Source: Oricola indica (GTDB lineage Bacteria; Pseudomonadota; Alphaproteobacteria; Rhizobiales; Rhizobiaceae). Taken from it: 64,000 nucleotides of DNA. Position numbers and translations under genes: made by a program. Of this stretch, positions 34,888 through 44,555 are shown in pieces. The notes below the pieces were generated by a model, which did no database searches, was not told the origin of the DNA, and was given only the letters and a program-made list of their open reading frames with translations. The DNA is taken from assembly GCF_019966595.1 (NCBI RefSeq), contig NZ_JAINFJ010000011.1, positions 62,001-126,000 of the forward strand, in the 5' to 3' direction. Each line of letters begins with the position of its first letter. The first letter of the stretch is position 1.

Positions 34888-35403
34888 ATGGCTGACCAGA
34901 AATCCAGCTATACATTCGAGGAGTTGATGACCTGCGCTCGCGGCGAGATGTTCGGTCCGGGCAATGCGCAGCTGCCGGCTCCACCGATGCTCATGGTCGA
35001 CCGGATCACCAATATCAGCGAGACCGGCGGCGAGAACGACAAGGGTCAGATTCGCGCGGAATTCGACATCAAACCCGATCTCTGGTTCTTCCCCTGCCAC
35101 TTCATCGGCGACCCGGTGATGCCCGGCTGCCTTGGCCTCGATGCGCTCTGGCAATTGACGGGCTTTTTCCTCGGCTGGCTTGGCGAGCCCGGCAAGGGGC
35201 GCGCAATCTCGACGGGCGAGGTCAAGTTCAAGGGCATGGTCACGCCGAAGACGAAGCTGGTCAGCTACGAGATCGACTTCAAGCGCGTGATGCGCGGCCG
35301 GCTGGTGCTCGGTATCGCGGATGGCCTCGTCAAGGCCGACGGCGAAACGGTTTTTCAGGCGAAGGACTTGCGTGTCGGTCTGTTCCAAGAAAAAACGGCC
35401 TGA
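34888..35403 (+). CDS. fabA: 3-hydroxydecanoyl-ACP dehydratase/isomerase
   Basis: 171 residues, the family's exact length. The hot-dog fold carries the active-site His71 in [15 protein letters not shown] and Asp85 in [10 protein letters not shown]. It dehydrates 3-hydroxydecanoyl-ACP and isomerises the double bond, the branch point for anaerobic unsaturated fatty acid synthesis. The genes fabA, fabB and fabI lie in order on the plus strand with gaps of 54 and 19 bases, one operon. Confidence 0.97.
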   Translation: MADQKSSYTFEELMTCARGEMFGPGNAQLPAPPMLMVDRITNISETGGENDKGQIRAEFDIKPDLWFFPCHFIGDPVMPGCLGLDALWQLTGFFLGWLGEPGKGRAISTGEVKFKGMVTPKTKLVSYEIDFKRVMRGRLVLGIADGLVKADGETVFQAKDLRVGLFQEKTA

Positions 35404-35457
35404 CACAACGCAGCCTGCAGGGCCGCAGCGCCCTCCACACAAGCCAGGGAGCCTTTC

Positions 35458-36678
35458 ATGAGACGCGTCGTCGTTACAGGGCTGGGTATCGTTTCATCCA
35501 TCGGCAACAATGCCGAAGAGGTCACCGCCTCGCTGCGCGAAGCGAAATCCGGCATCAGTTTCTCTCCGGATTTCGCTGAACGCGGATTCCGCTGCCAGGT
35601 CTGGGGAGCGCCAACGCTCGACCCCAGCGAACTCGTCGACAGGCGGGCCATGCGCTTCCTGTCACAGGGCGCGGGGTGGAACCACGTCGCCATGGAACAG
35701 GCGATCGCCGATGCCGGGCTGACCACGGACACGATCACCGATGACCGGATCGGCATCATCATGGGATCGGGCGGACCGTCGACCCACACGATCGTCGAGG
35801 CCGCCGACATCACCCGCGAGAAAGGGTCTCCGAAGCGCATCGGGCCGTTCGCGGTGCCGAAGGCGATGTCGTCAACCGCATCGGCGACACTGGCGACCTG
35901 GTTCAAGATCCATGGCGTCAACTATTCCATCTCGTCGGCCTGCTCGACGTCGGCGCATTGCATCGGCAACGCCTACGAACTGATCCAGTGGGGCAAGCAG
36001 GACATGGTCTTCGCCGGCGGCCACGAGGATCTCGACTGGACGATGTCGAACCTGTTCGACGCGATGGGCGCGATGTCGTCGAAGCACAACGACACGGCCG
36101 CAACCGCCTCGCGGGCCTATGACGTGGCGCGCGACGGCTTCGTCATCGCCGGCGGCGCGGGTGTGCTGGTGCTCGAGGAACTGGAGCACGCCAAGGCGCG
36201 CGGCGCGAAGATTTATGCCGAGATCGTCGGCTACGGCGCGACCTCCGACGGTTACGACATGGTGGCCCCTTCCGGCGAAGGCGCGGTGCGCTGCATGCGC
36301 CAGGCGATGGCGACCGTCGACGGCAAGGCCGATTACATCAACACGCACGGCACCTCGACGCCCGTCGGCGACAGCCGCGAAATGGCGGCGATCCGCGAGG
36401 TCTTCGGCGAGGAGATGCCCTACATCGCCTCGACGAAATCGCTGACCGGCCACTCGCTCGGCGCGGCCGGGGCGCAGGAATCGATCTATTCGATCCTGAT
36501 GATGCAGAACGGCTTTATCGGCGAGAGCGCCCATATCAGCGAACTCGATCCGGAGTTCGAAGGCATGCCGATCGTGCGCGAACGCATCGACAACGCCAAG
36601 ATCGATACGGTGCTGTCCAACTCCTTCGGCTTCGGCGGCACCAACGCCACCCTGGTTTTCCAACGCCATAACGGCTGA
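35458..36678 (+). CDS. fabB: 3-oxoacyl-ACP synthase I
   Basis: A 406-residue condensing enzyme. The nucleophile Cys162 is in [10 protein letters not shown] and the catalytic His residues in [10 protein letters not shown] and [12 protein letters not shown]. The C-terminal [14 protein letters not shown] is conserved. It elongates the cis-unsaturated intermediate made by FabA. AGGGAG is placed seven bases before the ATG. Confidence 0.96.
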   Translation: MRRVVVTGLGIVSSIGNNAEEVTASLREAKSGISFSPDFAERGFRCQVWGAPTLDPSELVDRRAMRFLSQGAGWNHVAMEQAIADAGLTTDTITDDRIGIIMGSGGPSTHTIVEAADITREKGSPKRIGPFAVPKAMSSTASATLATWFKIHGVNYSISSACSTSAHCIGNAYELIQWGKQDMVFAGGHEDLDWTMSNLFDAMGAMSSKHNDTAATASRAYDVARDGFVIAGGAGVLVLEELEHAKARGAKIYAEIVGYGATSDGYDMVAPSGEGAVRCMRQAMATVDGKADYINTHGTSTPVGDSREMAAIREVFGEEMPYIASTKSLTGHSLGAAGAQESIYSILMMQNGFIGESAHISELDPEFEGMPIVRERIDNAKIDTVLSNSFGFGGTNATLVFQRHNG

Positions 36679-36697
36679 CCTGAGAGGAACTGCAAGC

Positions 36698-37507
36698 ATG
36701 AACGGGTTAATGGCGGGAAAACGCGGCTTGATCATGGGAGTGGCCAACGACCACTCCATCGCCTGGGGAATCTCCAAGGCGCTGGCCGACCAGGGCGCCG
36801 AGATCGCGCTGACCTATCAGGGCGATGCTTTCGGCAGACGCGTGAAACCGCTGGCCGAGGAGATCGGCTCGAAACTGCTCATGCCATGCGATGTCGAGGA
36901 CATCGAGAGCGTCAAAAGCGTTTTCGACACGCTGAAATCCGAATGGGGATCGATCGACTTCCTCGTTCATGCCATCGGCTTTTCGGATCGCAACGAACTC
37001 AGGGGCCGCTATCTCGACGTCACCACGCGGGCCAACTTCACGCGCACGATGGTGATTTCGGCTTATTCCTTCACCGAAGTCGCACAGCTTGCGGCACCGC
37101 TGCTCAACAAGGGCGGATCGGTGCTGACGCTGACCTATGGCGGATCGGTGCGCGTGATGCCGAACTACAATGTGATGGGTATCGCGAAAGCGGCTCTGGA
37201 GGCGATGGTGCGGTATCTGGCGGCCGATTTCGGCGAGGACGGGGTGCGCGTCAACGCGATCTCTGCGGGGCCGGTGCGGACGCTTGCGGGTGCCGGCATC
37301 GGCGACGCGCGACCGATTTTCTCATACCAGCAGCGCAATTCTCCTCTCCGTCGGACTGTCGACATCAAGGAAATCGGACAGTCGGCTCTCTATCTGCTGT
37401 CGGACATGTCCTCGGGCGTCACGGGTGAAATTCATTACGTGGATTCGGGGTACAACATCATGTCGATGCCGATGATGGACGAACTGCGCAAGCTCGACCC
37501 CAAATAG
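36698..37507 (+). CDS. fabI: enoyl-ACP reductase (NADH)
   Basis: A 269-residue SDR-type reductase. MAGKRGLIMGVANDHSIAWG is the distinctive FabI start, the active-site pair lies in PNYNVMGIAKAALEA, and SAGPVRTLAGAGIGD is the substrate-loop region. The C-terminus is MDELRKLDPK. It does the last reduction of each elongation cycle and is the target of triclosan-type inhibitors. It is third in the fabABI operon; an ACAGTC / GACTGT inverted repeat lies shortly after its stop but lacks a T-run. Confidence 0.95.
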   Translation: MNGLMAGKRGLIMGVANDHSIAWGISKALADQGAEIALTYQGDAFGRRVKPLAEEIGSKLLMPCDVEDIESVKSVFDTLKSEWGSIDFLVHAIGFSDRNELRGRYLDVTTRANFTRTMVISAYSFTEVAQLAAPLLNKGGSVLTLTYGGSVRVMPNYNVMGIAKAALEAMVRYLAADFGEDGVRVNAISAGPVRTLAGAGIGDARPIFSYQQRNSPLRRTVDIKEIGQSALYLLSDMSSGVTGEIHYVDSGYNIMSMPMMDELRKLDPK

Positions 37508-37591
37508 GCTGCCGCGACAGTCCAAAAAACGACTGTTAAGCAACGGCTTATTAGGGTTTGACGGGCAATCTTCGAAACGTTCGAGGTTGTC

Positions 37592-39130
37592 ATGTCTAGT
37601 CGGTCTACCGTTGCACATTCGAGTCTTTTCCGGCTGATCACGATTTTTTCGAGCGGCTTCGGCGCCGCTTCACTCAGCCTCTGGGCGGTGATGATGAACC
37701 AGCTGGACGCTGCCGGCGCATCCGATTTCAACGCCATTTCAGCGATTATCGCCGGCCTGTCCGCACTTGCAGGGGCCGGCTGCGCACATGCCTATTTCAT
37801 CGGCTCCGACGAAGCCTCGAAAGTCTACGAGGCCGCGCTCGCCACCGACTCCGCCACCGGCCTTCTTTCGCGCGAAGGTCTGGAAAAGGCCGTCACGGGC
37901 CTGGACGAATCCGGTGAGAGCCATATGCACAAGCTGATGCGCTGGATGCTCGTATCGATCGAGGTCGACACATTCCGCGACATCAATCAGGTGCATGGCG
38001 CGGAGACGGGTGACGAAATACTGCGATATATCGGCGACCGTATCCGCCGGCTGGTCGGCGATCTGGGCCCGGTGGCGCGGATCACCGGAAGCGAATTCGC
38101 CTTCGCGTTCCAGGTCAGTCATGACGAACGCGAACTGCATGCCGTGATGACGGCCGTGCTGGAAGAGATGGCCCGGCCGATCCGCCTGGGCCACCACGTG
38201 ATACCGATCTTCTGCACAGCGGGCCTTGTCGAGCTTGGCCCGGAGAACCGTTCCATGGCCACCGCGCTGAGACGGACGAACCTGGCGCGCAGCAATGCGC
38301 GGGCGGGCGGGCTCGGAAACTGGGCCATCTACCATCCGGAGATGACCCGGTCAGACACCTACCGCAAATGGATCGAGAGCGAGCTTGCGAAGACTGTGCA
38401 TACGCGAGATTTCGAACTGGTCTACCAGCCTCAGGTGCAGAGCATTTCGGGGGAGGTCGTCGGTTATGAGGCACTGTTGCGCTGGAACCATCCCGAGAAG
38501 GGCTACATCCCGCCCTCGGAGTTCATCTCTGTCGCCGAGAAATGCGGATTGATCGGTCAGATCGGAATGTGGGTGCTGAAACGCGTGTGCGAGGACATCG
38601 CCCGGTTCCCGCAGGATGTCACGATCGCCGTGAACGTCTCTCCGAAGCAACTGGAGTATCCGGACTTCGTCGCGCGGTTTTCAGAAGTGATGCGCGCTCA
38701 CGGTGTCTCGCCGAAACGGATCGAACTGGAAGTCACCGAGAACATCCTGATCCTCGATCATTTTACCGTGCGCCGGAAGTTCCAGGAAATCCGCGATCTT
38801 GGCTGTGCGATCTCGATCGACGACTTCGGAACAGGCTATTCCAATCTCGGCTACCTGACCGAATTGCCCTTTACCAAGCTGAAACTCGACCAGTCGCTCG
38901 TGGCGCGGATCGGCGAGCACGAGAACGGCGCGGCTGTCATTTCCACGGTCGTCAATCTCGGGCATGCGCTCGGCGTCTCAGTGCTGGCCGAAGGCGTGGA
39001 AACGGAGGCGCAAAAGCTTCTCCTGGAGGCTGCCGGCTGCACGTTGATGCAAGGGTATTACTTCGGCAAACCGGTCGCAATCGAGGACACCCGCGAAGAG
39101 CACGACGAGCCCGAGAGCGTGCTAGCGTAA
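37592..39130 (+). CDS. membrane-anchored cyclic-di-GMP phosphodiesterase with degenerate GGDEF and intact EAL domain
   Basis: 512 residues. Two hydrophobic segments (about 12-35 and 47-70) anchor it. Residues about 80-245 are a GGDEF-like domain whose signature has decayed to RITGSEF (163-169), so it should not make c-di-GMP. Residues about 255-500 are an EAL domain with GYEALLRWNHP (E293-L295), EVTENILI, IDDFGTGYSNLGYL and KLDQSLV, all consistent with hydrolysis of c-di-GMP. The degenerate GGDEF may act as a GTP-sensing or dimerisation module. Its last 9 bases overlap the end of the rsmC-like gene on the other strand. Confidence 0.9.
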   Translation: MSSRSTVAHSSLFRLITIFSSGFGAASLSLWAVMMNQLDAAGASDFNAISAIIAGLSALAGAGCAHAYFIGSDEASKVYEAALATDSATGLLSREGLEKAVTGLDESGESHMHKLMRWMLVSIEVDTFRDINQVHGAETGDEILRYIGDRIRRLVGDLGPVARITGSEFAFAFQVSHDERELHAVMTAVLEEMARPIRLGHHVIPIFCTAGLVELGPENRSMATALRRTNLARSNARAGGLGNWAIYHPEMTRSDTYRKWIESELAKTVHTRDFELVYQPQVQSISGEVVGYEALLRWNHPEKGYIPPSEFISVAEKCGLIGQIGMWVLKRVCEDIARFPQDVTIAVNVSPKQLEYPDFVARFSEVMRAHGVSPKRIELEVTENILILDHFTVRRKFQEIRDLGCAISIDDFGTGYSNLGYLTELPFTKLKLDQSLVARIGEHENGAAVISTVVNLGHALGVSVLAEGVETEAQKLLLEAAGCTLMQGYYFGKPVAIEDTREEHDEPESVLA

Positions 39131-40135
39131 AGCTTCCACGACCTTGTAACCGGCTTCCACCGTTACTTCCTTCACGTGCCGGAACCCCTGCGTCAGCGCC
39201 TGCTCGTAGGGCAGCTTGCGGTTCGCGACCATCAGCAAACGACCGCCGGGCTTCAACGCCTTCGATGCCGCCGCGATGAAGGCCTTGCCAATATCCGGCT
39301 CCGACCCGCGGCCTGCATGGAAGGGCGGGTTCATGACGATCCAGTCGAAGCGGCGGTCGAGCGGTTCGGATGTCAGGTCGGCCCAATGCATTTCGAGCGT
39401 CACGTCGCCAAGGATATCCGCGAGATTGCGCCCCGCGGCCTGCAGCGAGGGATGATGCGCCTCGAAAAGCGCCAGGCTTTGCGGACGCCCATTCTCCAGC
39501 ACATGCGCCGCCAGATAACCCCAGCCCGCGCCGAAATCGGCGACCGCGCCCTTGATGCGGTCATCGAAATGGCGCGCCAGCAGGATGGAGCCGGGATCGG
39601 GCCTGGTGTGGGAGAACATGCCCGGTGCGGTTTCGAAGCGGCCATCCACGGTGGCGGGCGCTGCAAACGCATCGGCGAAGGTCTCATCGCCCGGCGCGGC
39701 GAACCAGAAGACCGTGGCGTGGTGCTTGGCGAGCGAGCCTTCGATCGCGACGCGGTCTCCGGCCCATTTGCGCAAGCTGGCAATGCCGAGTGCCTTGTCG
39801 CCCGCGACGGCGATGGTGCCTCCGGGTTTCACAAGGCGGGCGGCACGCGCGAGCATCGCGTGGTTCTCGCCCTTGTGCTTGCCGGCCAGAACCAGCGCGG
39901 CAGCCAGGCTGCCATCTTGCGCATTTAGGTCGGCAGTCACGGCGAAACCGGCACGCTCCAGCGCGAGATAGTCCGGGCGGAAGCCCTGCTCGCACAAAAG
40001 CGCCGCCTTGAGTGCCGGGTCAGGCGCAGACAGCGGAACGGCGGCGTTGAGAAAAGCGACGCGCTCGCCTTCGCGCGGCGGGTCGATATCGCCGGACGAC
40101 AGGGGCAGGAACAGGGTTTCGACAGCGCCGCTCAT
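39122..40135 (-). CDS. rsmC: RsmC-like 16S rRNA m2G methyltransferase
   Basis: A 337-residue protein. The N-terminal half is a degenerate methyltransferase fold (GDIDPPREGERVAFLNAA, AGDKALGIASLRKWAG). The C-terminal half is a class I SAM methyltransferase with AVADFGAGWGYLAAHVL and the catalytic IVMNPPFHAGRG, the N-P-P-F type used for amino groups of guanine. This layout matches RsmC/RlmG. GAGG lies six bases before the chosen ATG (MSGAVETLF). RlmG or a related N2-guanine enzyme is the main alternative. Confidence 0.82.
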   Translation of the reverse strand: MSGAVETLFLPLSSGDIDPPREGERVAFLNAAVPLSAPDPALKAALLCEQGFRPDYLALERAGFAVTADLNAQDGSLAAALVLAGKHKGENHAMLARAARLVKPGGTIAVAGDKALGIASLRKWAGDRVAIEGSLAKHHATVFWFAAPGDETFADAFAAPATVDGRFETAPGMFSHTRPDPGSILLARHFDDRIKGAVADFGAGWGYLAAHVLENGRPQSLALFEAHHPSLQAAGRNLADILGDVTLEMHWADLTSEPLDRRFDWIVMNPPFHAGRGSEPDIGKAFIAAASKALKPGGRLLMVANRKLPYEQALTQGFRHVKEVTVEAGYKVVEALR

Positions 40136-40148
40136 CTCGTGCCTCAAA

Positions 40149-40177
40149 GAAAAAACGCGGGGCAAAATGCCCCGCGT
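40149..40177 (-). terminator. rho-independent terminator after pnp
   Basis: On the minus strand ACGCGGGGCA and TGCCCCGCGT form a perfect 10-bp stem with a three-base loop, followed by TTTTTT-C-TTT. It lies 27 bases past the pnp stop and separates it from the rsmC-like gene. Confidence 0.93.
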
Positions 40178-40203
40178 CGTTGTTCATTCCGGGATGAAAG
40201 GAC

Positions 40204-42333
40204 CTACTCGGCCTTTTCCTCGCGCGGCTTTTCCTTGCCGGTCTCCTGATCGACGACCTTCATCGACAGGCGGACCTTGCCGCGCTCGTCGAAGCCCATC
40301 AGCTTGACGAAGACCTTGTCGCCTTCCTTGACGACGTCGGTAGTCTTGCCGACACGCTCGGGAGCGAGCTGCGAAATGTGGACGAGGCCGTCACGCGGGC
40401 CGAAGAAGTTCACGAAGGCGCCAAAATCGGCGGTCTTGACGACCGTGCCCTCGTAGATCTCGCCGACTTCCGGCTCGGCCACGATGGAGTGGATCCACTT
40501 CTTGGCCGCCTCGATCTCCTTGCCGGAGGCCGATGCGATCTTCACCGTGCCGTCGTCCTCGATGTTGATCTTCGCGCCGGTCTGCTCGACGATCTCGCGG
40601 ATCACCTTGCCGCCCGAGCCGATGACGTCACGAATCTTGTCGACCGGGATCTGCAGCTGCTCGATGCGCGGGGCGAATTCGCCCAGTTCCGCACGGCTTT
40701 CCGACAGCGCCTTCGACATTTCGCCGAGGATGTGCAGGCGACCGTCCTTGGCCTGGTCGAGAGCGACGCGCATGATCTCCTCGGTGATGCCCTGGATCTT
40801 GATGTCCATCTGCAGCGAGGTCACGCCATTGGCCGAACCGGCCACCTTGAAGTCCATGTCGCCGAGATGATCCTCGTCACCGAGAATGTCGGAGAGGACG
40901 GCGAAGTCTTCGCCTTCCTTGATGAGGCCCATCGCGATGCCCGCGACCGGCGACTTCAGCGGAACGCCCGCATCCATCAGCGACAGCGAGGTGCCGCAAA
41001 CGGTTGCCATCGAGGACGAGCCGTTGGACTCGGTGATCTCGGAGACGACGCGCAGCGTGTAGGGGAATTCCTCGGCGCTCGGCAGGAGCGGGTGCACCGC
41101 GCGCCATGCCAGCTTGCCGTGGCCGATCTCGCGGCGGCCCGGGGAGCCCATGCGACCTGCTTCACCGACCGAATAGGGCGGGAAGTTGTAGTGCAGCATG
41201 AAGGATTCCTTGTAGGTCCCGGTCAGCGCGTCGATGAACTGCTCGTCCTCGCCGGTGCCGAGCGTGGCGACGACGAGAGCCTGGGTTTCACCGCGGGTGA
41301 ACAGGGCCGAACCGTGCGTGCGCGGCAGGATGCCGACTTCCGACACGATCGGGCGGACCGTCGAAAGATCGCGGCCGTCGATGCGGGTCTTGGTCTTGAG
41401 GATGTTTCCGCGGACCACCTTGGCCTGAAGCGACTTGAAGACCGAGCCGATCTGCTCGCCGGTCCATGCGGCTTCCTCGCCTTCGGCCGGCGCGAAATGC
41501 GCCTTCACCTTCGCCTTGGCGGCGTCGATGGCCTTGTAGCGGTCCTGCTTGTCGGTGATGGTGTAGGCTTCCGCCAGTTCCGAGGCGACGAGGCCTTCCA
41601 TCTCGCCTTCGAGGGCGGAGAGATCTTCCGGCTGGAAATCGCGCGGCTCGTTGGCGGCGACTTCGGCCAGCTTGATGATGGCGTTGATGACCGGCTGCAT
41701 CGAGCGATGGCCGAACATGACCGCGCCGAGCATGACATCTTCGGACAGTTCGTTGGCTTCCGACTCGACCATCAGCACGGCGTCCGTGGTGCCGGCGACG
41801 ACCAGATCGAGTTCGCTTTCCTCCATCTCGTCGATATGCGGGTTGAGCACATACTCGCCGTTGATGTAGCCGACGCGCGCGCCGCCGATCGGGCCCATGA
41901 AGGGAACGCCGGAGAGCGTCAGCGCAGCGGAAGCGCCGACCATGGCGAGGACGTCCGGATCGTTTTCCAGATCATGCTGAAGAACGGTGAGGACGACCTG
42001 GGTGTCGTTCTTGTAGCCGTCGGGGAAAAGCGGGCGGATCGGGCGGTCGATCAGACGCGAGGTCAGCGTTTCCTTTTCCGACGGGCGGCCTTCACGCTTG
42101 AAGAAGCCGCCGGGGATCTTGCCGGCCGCGAAGGTCTTTTCCTGGTAGTTGACGGTCAGCGGGAAGAAATCCTGGCCGGGCTTCGGCTCCTTGGCGGAGA
42201 CGACGGTGGCCAGAACGACGCTCTCGCCGTAGGTGGCGATGACCGAGCCATGCGCCTGACGGGCAACCTTGCCCGTTTCGAGAATGAGCGGGCGGCCGCC
42301 CCAGTCGATTTCGACCTTGTGATGATTGAACAT
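40204..42333 (-). CDS. pnp: polyribonucleotide nucleotidyltransferase (PNPase)
   Basis: 709 residues: two RNase PH domains (the second with [16 protein letters not shown] and the catalytic stretch [18 protein letters not shown]), an alpha-helical linker, a KH domain ([20 protein letters not shown]) and a C-terminal S1 domain ([20 protein letters not shown]). It degrades RNA 3' to 5' using phosphate and can add tails. It follows rpsO after 238 bases that contain a strong hairpin, as in many bacteria where this spacer controls pnp. Confidence 0.97.
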   Translation of the reverse strand: MFNHHKVEIDWGGRPLILETGKVARQAHGSVIATYGESVVLATVVSAKEPKPGQDFFPLTVNYQEKTFAAGKIPGGFFKREGRPSEKETLTSRLIDRPIRPLFPDGYKNDTQVVLTVLQHDLENDPDVLAMVGASAALTLSGVPFMGPIGGARVGYINGEYVLNPHIDEMEESELDLVVAGTTDAVLMVESEANELSEDVMLGAVMFGHRSMQPVINAIIKLAEVAANEPRDFQPEDLSALEGEMEGLVASELAEAYTITDKQDRYKAIDAAKAKVKAHFAPAEGEEAAWTGEQIGSVFKSLQAKVVRGNILKTKTRIDGRDLSTVRPIVSEVGILPRTHGSALFTRGETQALVVATLGTGEDEQFIDALTGTYKESFMLHYNFPPYSVGEAGRMGSPGRREIGHGKLAWRAVHPLLPSAEEFPYTLRVVSEITESNGSSSMATVCGTSLSLMDAGVPLKSPVAGIAMGLIKEGEDFAVLSDILGDEDHLGDMDFKVAGSANGVTSLQMDIKIQGITEEIMRVALDQAKDGRLHILGEMSKALSESRAELGEFAPRIEQLQIPVDKIRDVIGSGGKVIREIVEQTGAKINIEDDGTVKIASASGKEIEAAKKWIHSIVAEPEVGEIYEGTVVKTADFGAFVNFFGPRDGLVHISQLAPERVGKTTDVVKEGDKVFVKLMGFDERGKVRLSMKVVDQETGKEKPREEKAE

Positions 42334-42540
42334 GTCTTGTCCTTGTTATGCGGAACGCATCCGCTGCGTTATCGCGCGGATCGCCCCTGTCTTCGTTCTG
42401 AACGAGCGACGGGCAAGACGACAGGATGCTTGGAACGGTCTCAAGCAGCCGGCAATCCTGCCCCGAAGCTCCCTCGGGTCTGGCGGCGGCACCAATGTCC
42501 GCCGGCCGGTGTTTTCCGGTTAATGCCCCGGAATGGCAAA

Positions 42541-42565
42541 GACGGACCGGCAGGACCGGTCCGTC
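42541..42565 (-). terminator. hairpin between rpsO and pnp
   Basis: GACGGACCGG and CCGGTCCGTC form a perfect 10-bp stem with a five-base loop. On the minus strand it is followed only by TTTGCC. It starts 7 bases after the rpsO stop and is probably a partial terminator or RNA-processing site that sets pnp expression. Confidence 0.65.
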
Positions 42566-42571
42566 AATTTG

Positions 42572-42841
42572 TTAGCGGCGAATGCCGAGTTCGGAAATCA
42601 GCGTCTGATACCGTGCCACGTCGATGCGCTTCACATAGTCCAGAAGGCTGCGGCGCTGCGAAACCATCTTCAGGAGGCCACGGCGGGAATGGTTGTCCTT
42701 CTTGTGGCCCTTGAAGTGTTCGGTCAGGTTGGTGATCCGTTCGGTGAGGATCGCCACCTGGACTTCCGGCGAACCTGTGTCGCCTTCCTTGGTCGCGAAT
42801 TTCTGGATAAGTTCGGCTTTGCGCTCAGGCGTAATCGACAT
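42572..42841 (-). CDS. rpsO: 30S ribosomal protein S15
   Basis: 89 residues with the standard S15 pattern: [39 protein letters not shown] and [14 protein letters not shown]. It binds 16S rRNA helices 20-22 and often represses its own mRNA. AAAGGA lies before the ATG. The leader has GGGGC-CAA-GCCCC (42861-42873), whose complement on the plus strand is followed by six Ts. It has its own promoter and is first in an rpsO-pnp unit. Confidence 0.97.
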   Translation of the reverse strand: MSITPERKAELIQKFATKEGDTGSPEVQVAILTERITNLTEHFKGHKKDNHSRRGLLKMVSQRRSLLDYVKRIDVARYQTLISELGIRR

Positions 42842-42953
42842 CGTGTGTCCTTTCTATTTCGGGGCCAAGCCCCTTTTTTGTTCGGGTGAGCCGCCCTGTG
42901 CCGGGATGTCGTCCAGCAGGGGCCGTGTTTCGCATTTCGGGAATGCTGGCGCG

Positions 42954-42982
42954 CATATAAGCGATGAAAGGCCAAATGTCGA
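42954..42982 (-). promoter_or_regulatory. predicted rpsO promoter
   Basis: On the minus strand TCGACA (42982-42977) and TATATG (42959-42954) are 17 bases apart. It lies 40 bases past the aldehyde dehydrogenase stop and would give a leader of about 105 bases, so rpsO-pnp need not be read from the dehydrogenase. Confidence 0.55.
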
Positions 42983-43021
42983 GGGTTTCCGGAGATACCG
43001 CTCGACATGGCGCTTCGCTGG

Positions 43022-44446
43022 CTAGCGCGCGCTGACGATCTTGACCTCCAGAAAATCCTCGATGCCCCAGCGGCCGCCCTCGCGGCCATTGCCGGACTGC
43101 TTGTAGCCGCCGAAGGGATGGCCGGCGGAGAAGCCGGCGCCATTGACGCGGACCATTCCGGCGCGCAGTTGCCGCGCGACGCGCTGGCCCTTTTCGGCGT
43201 CGCCCGTCGAGAGATAGGCAGCAAGGCCGTAAGGCGTGTCGTTGGCGATGGCGACAGCCTCTTCCTCGCCCTCGAAGGGGATCATGACCAGCACCGGACC
43301 GAAGACCTCCTCGCGTGCGATCGTCATCCCGTTATCCACGTCGGCGAAGACCGTCGGGCGCACATAGTAGCCGCGATTGATACCGTCGGGGCGGCCCATG
43401 CCGCCCGTGACAAGCCGCGCGCCTTCCGAAATGGCGGTCTCGATCAGGCCCTGGACCTTGTCGAACTGCGCCTGCGAGACGAGCGGGCCGATATGATCTC
43501 CATGCTCGCGCGGATTGCCGACGCCGACGGCCTCGGCGGACTGCCGGGCAAGATCGACCGCTTCTTCGTAAACCGGGCGTTCGACCAGCATGCGGGTCGG
43601 CGCATTGCAGGACTGGCCGGTGTTCTCCATGCAGTGATCGACACCGCGGCGGATGGAGCGCGGCAGGTCGGCATCGGCGAAGATGATGTTGGGCGACTTG
43701 CCGCCAAGCTCCAGCGTGACGCGCTTGACCATTTCGGCCGCGCCCCTGGAAACGGCCGTCCCGGCGCGGGTGGAGCCGGTGAACGACATCATGTCGATGT
43801 CGGGGTGGTTGGACATCGCCTCACCAACACCCGGGCCGTCGCCATTGACGAGATTGAAGACACCGGCCGGGAAACCCGCCTCGTCGACGAACTCAGCGAA
43901 CAGGAGCGCCGAGAGCGGCGCGATCTCCGAGGGTTTCAGGATGCAGGTGCAGCCGGTCAGGAGCGCCGGATAGACCTTCAGCGCGATCTGGTTGATCGGC
44001 CAGTTCCACGGCGTGATGAGGCCGCAGACGCCGATCGGCTCGCGCACGATCACCTGTCCCTCGGCGAAGGGTTCTTCCCATGCGATGTGCTTCGCGCCTT
44101 CGAGGAAGCCGCTCATATGCCACGGGCCGCAGGCCGCCTGGTCGTTGGTGGCGAAATCGATCGGCGCACCCATTTCCAGCGAGATCGCCTCGCCGAGCTC
44201 GCCGATGCGGCGCTGCATGACGGCGTCGAGCTTTTCCAGCAGCGCGATGCGGGTTTCAAGCGGCGTCGCCGCCCAGGCCGGGAAAGCGCGGCGCGCGGCC
44301 GCGACGGCAGCGTCGACATCGGCTTTCGCGCCCAGCGAAATGACGGCGCAGGCCTCTTCCGTGGCCGGATCGATGACGTCGCAATCATTGGGCGCGCGCG
44401 GCGCGACCCATTTGCCGTCGATATAGAAATCCCGTTTCTCGATCAT
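43022..44446 (-). CDS. aldehyde dehydrogenase family protein
   Basis: A 474-residue NAD(P)-dependent aldehyde dehydrogenase. The cofactor and oxyanion stretch ITPWNWPINQIALKVYPALL, FTGSTRAGTAVS, VTLELGGKSPNIIFADADLP with the general-base Glu, and the nucleophile Cys in GQSCNAPTRMLV are all visible, as is GPVLVMIPFEGEEEAV near the end. The substrate is not evident. AAGGAT lies six bases before the ATG. It stands between truB and rpsO, which are normally adjacent, with about 110 and 180 bases on either side, so it looks like an insertion into the ribosomal cluster. Confidence 0.93.
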   Translation of the reverse strand: MIEKRDFYIDGKWVAPRAPNDCDVIDPATEEACAVISLGAKADVDAAVAAARRAFPAWAATPLETRIALLEKLDAVMQRRIGELGEAISLEMGAPIDFATNDQAACGPWHMSGFLEGAKHIAWEEPFAEGQVIVREPIGVCGLITPWNWPINQIALKVYPALLTGCTCILKPSEIAPLSALLFAEFVDEAGFPAGVFNLVNGDGPGVGEAMSNHPDIDMMSFTGSTRAGTAVSRGAAEMVKRVTLELGGKSPNIIFADADLPRSIRRGVDHCMENTGQSCNAPTRMLVERPVYEEAVDLARQSAEAVGVGNPREHGDHIGPLVSQAQFDKVQGLIETAISEGARLVTGGMGRPDGINRGYYVRPTVFADVDNGMTIAREEVFGPVLVMIPFEGEEEAVAIANDTPYGLAAYLSTGDAEKGQRVARQLRAGMVRVNGAGFSAGHPFGGYKQSGNGREGGRWGIEDFLEVKIVSAR

Positions 44447-44555
44447 GGTGAGATCCTTTCGTTTGTTCATTTCGCTACACCAGCACAAAGCCCATGCGAG
44501 ACGCTATCGGCGCAGCGATCCTGCAGGTCGCATTCTTGCGATCCCGCACGGCAGG

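Noticed and set aside
37512-37545. Terminator after fabI
   Set aside because: ACAGTC and GACTGT form a 6-bp inverted repeat with an 8-base loop, but no T-run follows, so termination cannot be claimed.
42861-42879. Plus-strand terminator (GGGGC-CAA-GCCCC then six Ts)
   Set aside because: No plus-strand gene ends here. The stem is only 5 bp, and it is better read as part of the rpsO leader on the other strand.
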